A DNA stretch of 64,000 nucleotides, from positions 1-64,000 of the forward strand of contig NZ_BSFN01000015.1 of assembly GCF_027922365.1 (NCBI RefSeq), read 5' to 3'. Shown piece after piece: positions 58,998 to 64,000 of the stretch. The notes beneath the pieces are model-generated. The model worked only from the letters and a program-made list of their open reading frames with translations, did not search any database and was not told the origin of the DNA. The position numbers and the translations under genes are program-made. How positions within the stretch are numbered: position 1 is the stretch's first letter; each line of letters opens with the position of its first letter. This DNA comes from Pseudomonas turukhanskensis. Lineage in GTDB: Bacteria; Pseudomonadota; Gammaproteobacteria; Pseudomonadales; Pseudomonadaceae.

Positions 58998-61900
58998 TTA
59001 TACCGGTGCGGTTTGCTGTGTGCCAATTGCGTGGCGCGGGGTTAGGAAAGTGCCTGCAAATTTGTCGGGGGTTACGGCGCGGCTGAGGATAAAGCCTTGG
59101 ATTTGTTCGCAGCCCTCAGTGACCAGAAAGCGTTCTTGCTCGGGGGTTTCGACGCCTTCGGCGATGACGGTGAGCTGCATGCTGCGGCCCAGGGCAATGA
59201 TGGCGCGGGTGATGGCGGCGTCGTGGGTGTCTTCGGGTAGGCCGCGGACGAAGGATTGGTCGATTTTCAGTGTGTCGAGCGGTAGGCGTTTGAGGTAGCT
59301 GAGGGAGGAGTAGCCGGTGCCGAAGTCGTCGATGGCCAGCAGTACGCCGAGGTTTTTCAGGTCGTGGAGGATAACCAGGGCTTCTTCGGTCTGGTTCATG
59401 ATGAAGCTTTCGGTGATTTCCAGTTGCAGCATGGACGGTTGCAGGTGGTGTTCGGCGAGCAGGTTGGCGATGCGTTCTACCAGGCGCGGTTGGCGCAGTT
59501 GAGCGCCGGCGAGGTTGACGGACAGCGGGCCGAAGGGCTGGTTGTGTTGTTGCCATTCGCCCATCTGTTTGCAGGCCTGGGCCAGCACCCAGTCGCCAAT
59601 GGGCAGGATCAGGCCGTTGTCTTCGGCCAAGGCGATAAAGCGTTCGGGCGGGACGTTGCCGAACACCGGGCTGTGCCAGCGCAGGAGGGCTTCGGCGCCG
59701 ACGATGTTGCGGGTTTGCAGGCATTGTTTGGGTTGGTAGTGCAGGCTCAGTTCGTTGCGTTCGATGGCGCGGCGCAGTTCGTTTTCCAGGGCGATGCGGT
59801 CGGTGGCTTGCTGGGTCAGGTCGCTGGTGTAGAGCTCGGCACGGTTGCGGCCTTTGGCTTTGGAGCGGTACATGGCGGCGTCGGCGTTTTTGATCAGGGT
59901 GGCGACGTCGGAGCCGTCCAGGGGAAACAGGCTCGCGCCGATGCTGGCGGTGATAAAGAATTCGTGGCCGTCGGCGTGGAAGGGCGCGCTCAAGCAGGTG
60001 AGCAGTTTGTTGGCGACCCGCTCGGCGTCGCTGGCTTGCTGCAGGCCGGGCAACAGAATGATGAATTCATCGCCGCCCAGGCGGGCCACAGTGTCGATGT
60101 CGCGCAGTTGGCTGCGCAGGCGTTTGGCGGTGGCTTGCAGCAGGATGTCGCCGACCGGGTGGCCGAGGCTGTCGTTGATGTGTTTGAAGCGGTCGAGGTC
60201 GAGAAACAGCACGGCGCCAAGGGCCTGGCTTGTCTGCGCGTCGGCGAGCATGGCGTGCAGGCGGCTTTCGAATAGCAGGCGGTTGGGCAGGCCGGTCAGT
60301 GAGTCGTGGTGCACCTGGTGATCGAGTTCGTCCTGGGCGTGTTTGAGCGAGGTGATGTCGGCGAATACTCCGACAAAATGGGTGATCTGGCCCTCGCTGT
60401 TGCGCACGGCGCTGATGGTCAGCCACTCGGGGTACAGCTCGCCGTTTTTGCGTTTGTTGCAGATTTCGCCTTGCCAGTGACCGACCTCGTCCAGTTGGTG
60501 CCACATGGCGGTGTAGAAGGCGCTGTCGTGTTGGCCGGAGGCGAGCAGGCTGGGTGAGTTGCCCAGGGCTTCGGCTTCGCTGTAGCCGGTGATTTGGGTA
60601 AAGGCGCGGTTGACGGCGGTGATGCGCCGTTCGATGTCCGTGATCAGCACGCCTTCGGCGGTGCTCTCGAACACGGTGGCGGCGAGCTGGAGTTTTTCTT
60701 GGTTGCGGGTGCGTTCGGTGACGTCGCGGGCGATGGTCAGCACGCAGCGTTCGCCTTTGATCTGCATGCCCTGCATGGAAATTTCGCACAGCCGCAGTTC
60801 GCCGTCTTTGGCGCGGATTACGGCGGTGTAGTCGCGCACGGTACCGCTGTCGCGCAGGCGTTGCATGATGGTGGCGCGGTCTTGCATGTCGTGCCACAGG
60901 CCCAGGCCAATGGTGGATTGGTTGGTTACGTCAACCATGGTGTAGCCGGTCAGGGTGCTGAAGCCTTCGTTCACTTCGAGGATCAGGCCGTCTTGCATGC
61001 GGGTGAGCAGCAGGCCGTCGGGTGAGGCGTGAAAGGCCTTGGCGAATTTTTCTTCGGAGAATTGCAGCTGCTCCTGGGTTTGCTTCACCTGGCTGATGTC
61101 GCGCACCACGACGACCAGCGCCGGTGTATCGGCCAGTTGGAACGGCTGCGCCGAGATCAGCCCGGTAAACAGTTCGCCGTTCTGCCGGCGAAACTGCATT
61201 TCCAGGTTGCGCAGGCTATCGCGTTGCAAGCGTTGCAGTACCTGGGGGCCGGCACCGGGTACGCCCCACAGGTTGAGTTCAGTGCCGCTTTTGCCGATGG
61301 CGTCGGCCGCGCGAATGCCGGTGTGCAGTTCGAAGCTGGGGTTCACTTCGAGCAGGCGGCCGTCGTCCTGGCGAGCGATCAGCAGGATGTCCGGGCATTG
61401 CTGGAATACGGAGGCGAATTTCTGTTCGGACAGGCGCAGTGCCTGCTCGATCTGTTTGGTTTCGGTGACTTCAATCATCACGCCGCGCAGCACGGTGGCG
61501 CCGCGGTGTTCGATTAGCGTGACGATGTCGTGCACCCAGATCAGACGGCCATCGGCGGCGTACATGCGGTAGTCGACGGTGTGGTCGCGGCCGGCGTCGG
61601 TTTCTGCCCGGCAGTAGCTCAGGGTGCGGTCGCGGTCTTCGGGGTGCAGGGCGTTGGCCCAAAAGTCGGGGTGTTGCCAGGCGCTTAGCGGGTAGCCGAA
61701 GAGTTTTTCGGCGTGGGGCGATACGTAGGAGTAACTGAAGTCGGCGAGGTTGGCTTCCCAGGTAACGGCTGACAGGCATTCCACCAGGCTGCGGTAGTGT
61801 TGTTCGCTGGTGCGCAGGTCTTGTTCCAGCGCGCTGCGGCGGTTGATTTCGCTGGTAAGGCGCCGGTTTACCGCGACCACGGCGATCAACACCAGCAGCA

Positions 61901-62735
61901 AGACCAGCAGGCTGGGCACGGCGAACATCAGGGTTTTGCGCCAGATGCCGCGTTGGTCGAGCACGCCGCCGAGCCAGTGCTCTTGCATGGCTTCGATTTC
62001 GCTGGCGGTCATGTCGGCGAACACTTTGTCGAGAATGTTCACCAGCATGGGCTGGTCTTTGGGCGCGGCCATGGACAGTTGGTAGCGGTAGGGTGTTTCG
62101 CCGGTGATGGCGATGCCTTCGAGCTTGAGCTGACGCAGGCCCCAGACGCTGGAGGCGAGGTCGCCGACCAAGGCGTCGGCCTGGCCAGTTGCCAGGGCTT
62201 GCAGGGCCGCAGCCACATTCGGCACGGGCAGCAGATTAAGGTCGGGGTGCTGGCTGCGCAGCAGCTCGTGGGGCGCGTAGTTTTCGACGACGGCGATTTT
62301 CAGGCCGTAGAGGTCTTTCAGTTCGCGCGGTTGTCGGCCATTGGTGCGGGCCAGAATGACGATGGGAAAGTCGAGGTAGGGGCGGGTGAAGTTCAGGTAG
62401 CTCTGGCGCTCGGGGGTGGACATGGCACCGGGCAGCAAGTTGATGGTGCCTGCTCGCGCCTGATCGAGCACTTCGCTCCAGGTGCTGGGCTCGTAGATCT
62501 CCATCTTCACGCCCAGGCGCTTTTCCACCAGGGCAATGTAGTCGGCAGCCAGGCCCATATAGCGGCCTTGCTCGTCACGGTATTCGAAGGGGGGCCAGGT
62601 GGCATCCACGCCCATGCGCAGGGTGCGGTGCGCGGCCAGCCAGGCTTGCTCGTCCTCGGTCAGCGTCAACGCGTAAGCGGGCACTGCCCAATAGGCCAAA
62701 CACAGCAAAAGAGTGGCAAGCAGTCGCGGCATCAC
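58998..62735 (-). CDS. rmcA: RmcA-type PAS-GGDEF-EAL c-di-GMP protein
   Basis: 1245 residues, the length I recall for P. aeruginosa RmcA. Signal peptide; periplasmic SBP_bac_3 sensor (about 25-255); membrane helix near 268-291; four PAS/PAC domains (about 310-810); then GGDEF (RLGGDEFIILLPG) and EAL (GAEALLRWHS, DDFGTGYSSLSYL, LKIDQSFV). Both catalytic motifs are intact, and in RmcA the EAL phosphodiesterase activity dominates. In P. aeruginosa it links redox state (phenazines) to biofilm structure. It is next to rpoD, as in P. aeruginosa. Confidence 0.92.
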   Translation of the reverse strand: MMPRLLATLLLCLAYWAVPAYALTLTEDEQAWLAAHRTLRMGVDATWPPFEYRDEQGRYMGLAADYIALVEKRLGVKMEIYEPSTWSEVLDQARAGTINLLPGAMSTPERQSYLNFTRPYLDFPIVILARTNGRQPRELKDLYGLKIAVVENYAPHELLRSQHPDLNLLPVPNVAAALQALATGQADALVGDLASSVWGLRQLKLEGIAITGETPYRYQLSMAAPKDQPMLVNILDKVFADMTASEIEAMQEHWLGGVLDQRGIWRKTLMFAVPSLLVLLLVLIAVVAVNRRLTSEINRRSALEQDLRTSEQHYRSLVECLSAVTWEANLADFSYSYVSPHAEKLFGYPLSAWQHPDFWANALHPEDRDRTLSYCRAETDAGRDHTVDYRMYAADGRLIWVHDIVTLIEHRGATVLRGVMIEVTETKQIEQALRLSEQKFASVFQQCPDILLIARQDDGRLLEVNPSFELHTGIRAADAIGKSGTELNLWGVPGAGPQVLQRLQRDSLRNLEMQFRRQNGELFTGLISAQPFQLADTPALVVVVRDISQVKQTQEQLQFSEEKFAKAFHASPDGLLLTRMQDGLILEVNEGFSTLTGYTMVDVTNQSTIGLGLWHDMQDRATIMQRLRDSGTVRDYTAVIRAKDGELRLCEISMQGMQIKGERCVLTIARDVTERTRNQEKLQLAATVFESTAEGVLITDIERRITAVNRAFTQITGYSEAEALGNSPSLLASGQHDSAFYTAMWHQLDEVGHWQGEICNKRKNGELYPEWLTISAVRNSEGQITHFVGVFADITSLKHAQDELDHQVHHDSLTGLPNRLLFESRLHAMLADAQTSQALGAVLFLDLDRFKHINDSLGHPVGDILLQATAKRLRSQLRDIDTVARLGGDEFIILLPGLQQASDAERVANKLLTCLSAPFHADGHEFFITASIGASLFPLDGSDVATLIKNADAAMYRSKAKGRNRAELYTSDLTQQATDRIALENELRRAIERNELSLHYQPKQCLQTRNIVGAEALLRWHSPVFGNVPPERFIALAEDNGLILPIGDWVLAQACKQMGEWQQHNQPFGPLSVNLAGAQLRQPRLVERIANLLAEHHLQPSMLQLEITESFIMNQTEEALVILHDLKNLGVLLAIDDFGTGYSSLSYLKRLPLDTLKIDQSFVRGLPEDTHDAAITRAIIALGRSMQLTVIAEGVETPEQERFLVTEGCEQIQGFILSRAVTPDKFAGTFLTPRHAIGTQQTAPV

Positions 62736-62806
62736 GCAGCCTCGAAACAGCGATAGGTGGTTCGCCGAGTGTAGCGCTTGTGGCGTGTTGCCAGCACGCA
62801 GAAAGC

Positions 62807-62834
62807 AAAACCCCCGGGCGGAGCCGGGGGTTTT
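62807..62834 (-). terminator. Terminator after rpoD
   Basis: AAAACCCCCGG...CCGGGGGTTTT is a strong intrinsic terminator on the minus strand 40 bp downstream of the rpoD stop. Confidence 0.9.
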
Positions 62835-62873
62835 GTTTGCGCTTTTGTTAAGCGCTACTCGTTGAGTAACGAA

Positions 62874-64000
62874 TTACTCGTCGAGGAACGAGCGCAGGTG
62901 CTCGCTGCGGGTCGGATGACGCAGCTTGCGCAGCGCCTTGGCTTCAATCTGCCGGATCCGCTCGCGGGTTACATCGAACTGCTTACCAACTTCCTCGAGG
63001 GTGTGGTCGGTATTCATGTCGATGCCAAAGCGCATGCGCAGTACCTTGGCTTCACGGGCAGTGAGGCCGGCCAGTACTTCGCGGGTCGCTTCCTTGAGGC
63101 TTTCTACCGTGGCGACATCGATTGGCGACTGCATGGTGGAGTCTTCGATGAAGTCACCCAGATGGGAGTCTTCATCATCGCCGATCGGTGTTTCCATGGA
63201 GATCGGCTCTTTGGCGATCTTCAACACCTTACGGATTTTGTCCTCAGGCATTTCCATGCGCTCACCCAGTTCTTCGGGAGTAGGCTCGCGGCCCATTTCC
63301 TGAAGCATCTGACGGGAGATGCGGTTGAGCTTGTTGATGGTCTCGATCATGTGCACCGGAATACGGATGGTGCGGGCCTGGTCGGCAATCGAGCGAGTGA
63401 TCGCCTGACGGATCCACCAGGTGGCATAAGTCGAGAACTTGTAGCCGCGACGGTATTCGAACTTGTCCACCGCTTTCATCAGACCGATGTTGCCTTCCTG
63501 GATCAGATCGAGGAATTGCAGACCACGGTTGGTGTACTTCTTGGCGATGGAGATCACCAGACGCAAGTTCGCTTCAACCATCTCTTTCTTCGCGCGGCGG
63601 GCCTTGGCCTCACCGATCGACATGCGACGGTTGATGTCCTTGATCTCGGCCAGTTTCAGGCCAGTCTCGGTTTCCAGGGCCACCAGTTTTTGCTGGCAAC
63701 GCTGGATGTCGGCCTGCAGACGGCCAATGGCTTCAGCGTATTTGCTTTTGCCTTTGGACAGTTGCTCGGCCCAGCTTTCGTCGATTTCGTGGCTCGGGAA
63801 CTGACGCAGGAAGTCGGCGCGCGGCATACGGGCATCACGCACACACAGCTGCATGATGGCGCGTTCTTGCTGACGCAGACGATCCAGGGCATCACGAACA
63901 CGGGTTACCAGTGCGTCGAACTGCTTGGGAACCAGCTTGATCGGCATGAACAGGTCGGCCAGTTCAGCGAGTTCGGCCAGGCCTTGCTTGCTGTCGCGAC
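62874..64000 (-). CDS. rpoD: RNA polymerase sigma-70 factor RpoD (5' end beyond window)
   Basis: The frame is open to the window edge, so this is the C-terminal ~375 residues of the ~615-residue primary sigma factor. Region 2 is complete (EANLRLVISIAKKYTNRGLQFLDLIQEGNIGLMKAVDKFEYRRGYKFSTYATWWIRQAI), as are region 3 and region 4 (VTRERIRQIEAKALRKLRHP). It ends in the usual LRSFLDE. It directs housekeeping transcription and is closed by the terminator above. Confidence 0.97.
   Translation of the reverse strand, partial: RDSKQGLAELAELADLFMPIKLVPKQFDALVTRVRDALDRLRQQERAIMQLCVRDARMPRADFLRQFPSHEIDESWAEQLSKGKSKYAEAIGRLQADIQRCQQKLVALETETGLKLAEIKDINRRMSIGEAKARRAKKEMVEANLRLVISIAKKYTNRGLQFLDLIQEGNIGLMKAVDKFEYRRGYKFSTYATWWIRQAITRSIADQARTIRIPVHMIETINKLNRISRQMLQEMGREPTPEELGERMEMPEDKIRKVLKIAKEPISMETPIGDDEDSHLGDFIEDSTMQSPIDVATVESLKEATREVLAGLTAREAKVLRMRFGIDMNTDHTLEEVGKQFDVTRERIRQIEAKALRKLRHPTRSEHLRSFLDE

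Overview
The window is a stretch of a Pseudomonas chromosome. Gene order matches what I remember of P. aeruginosa: glcB, GNAT, gcvR-like, rarD, srkA and comF; then bioBFHCD and three tandem acyl-CoA dehydrogenases (around PA0482-PA0508); then the RsmY small RNA. At the right edge are an RmcA-type c-di-GMP protein and rpoD (PA0575-PA0576). Clear Pseudomonas regulatory sites support this: a GacA upstream activating site in front of RsmY, a BirA-type operator in front of bioB, and a REPIN inside the bio operon.

Positions 1-34,700 are ordinary chromosome. They hold glyoxylate-shunt and biotin genes, fatty-acid beta-oxidation with an embedded diguanylate cyclase, endonuclease I and RsmY. Next come a polyamine-binding protein with an agmatinase-type ureohydrolase, small membrane and motility-type proteins, a surface-polysaccharide O-acyltransferase, and an ABC transporter operon built around a second ureohydrolase under a divergent LysR gene.

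Positions 34,734-58,950 are a ~24-kb integrated element. It sits at the 3' end of a CAU-anticodon tRNA (tRNA-Ile2 type). A 47-bp direct repeat of the tRNA 3' end with one mismatch marks both ends, and a tyrosine integrase lies just inside the right end. The right half is an IncP-1 (RP4-like) mobilisation module: oriT with an RP4-type nic sequence, TraK-like, TraJ and TraI proteins, and only trbJ-trbK-trbL of the mating-pair genes. Seven perfect KorB operators (TTTAGCSGCTAAA) are scattered through the element but no korB is present. It therefore looks mobilisable rather than self-transmissible, with regulation tuned to a KorB supplied from elsewhere.

The left half is a defence island, all on the minus strand. 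It has (i) a DNA methyltransferase, RhuM-family protein, SF2 helicase and GIY-YIG nuclease; (ii) an HTH and nucleotidyltransferase pair resembling AbiE-type systems; and (iii) a tightly packed NERD nuclease, Mrr-like nuclease and two reverse transcriptases. The two RTs match the DRT3 architecture (UG3 plus UG8). The only noncoding DNA beside them contains, on their sense strand, hairpins and an ACACAC tract that could be the DRT3 noncoding RNA template. The nuclease-plus-DRT3 unit and the split methyltransferase/helicase/GIY-YIG set are the best candidates for something undescribed.

Positions 58,905-64,000 return to chromosome: the intact tRNA, the RmcA-like receptor and the 5'-truncated rpoD.
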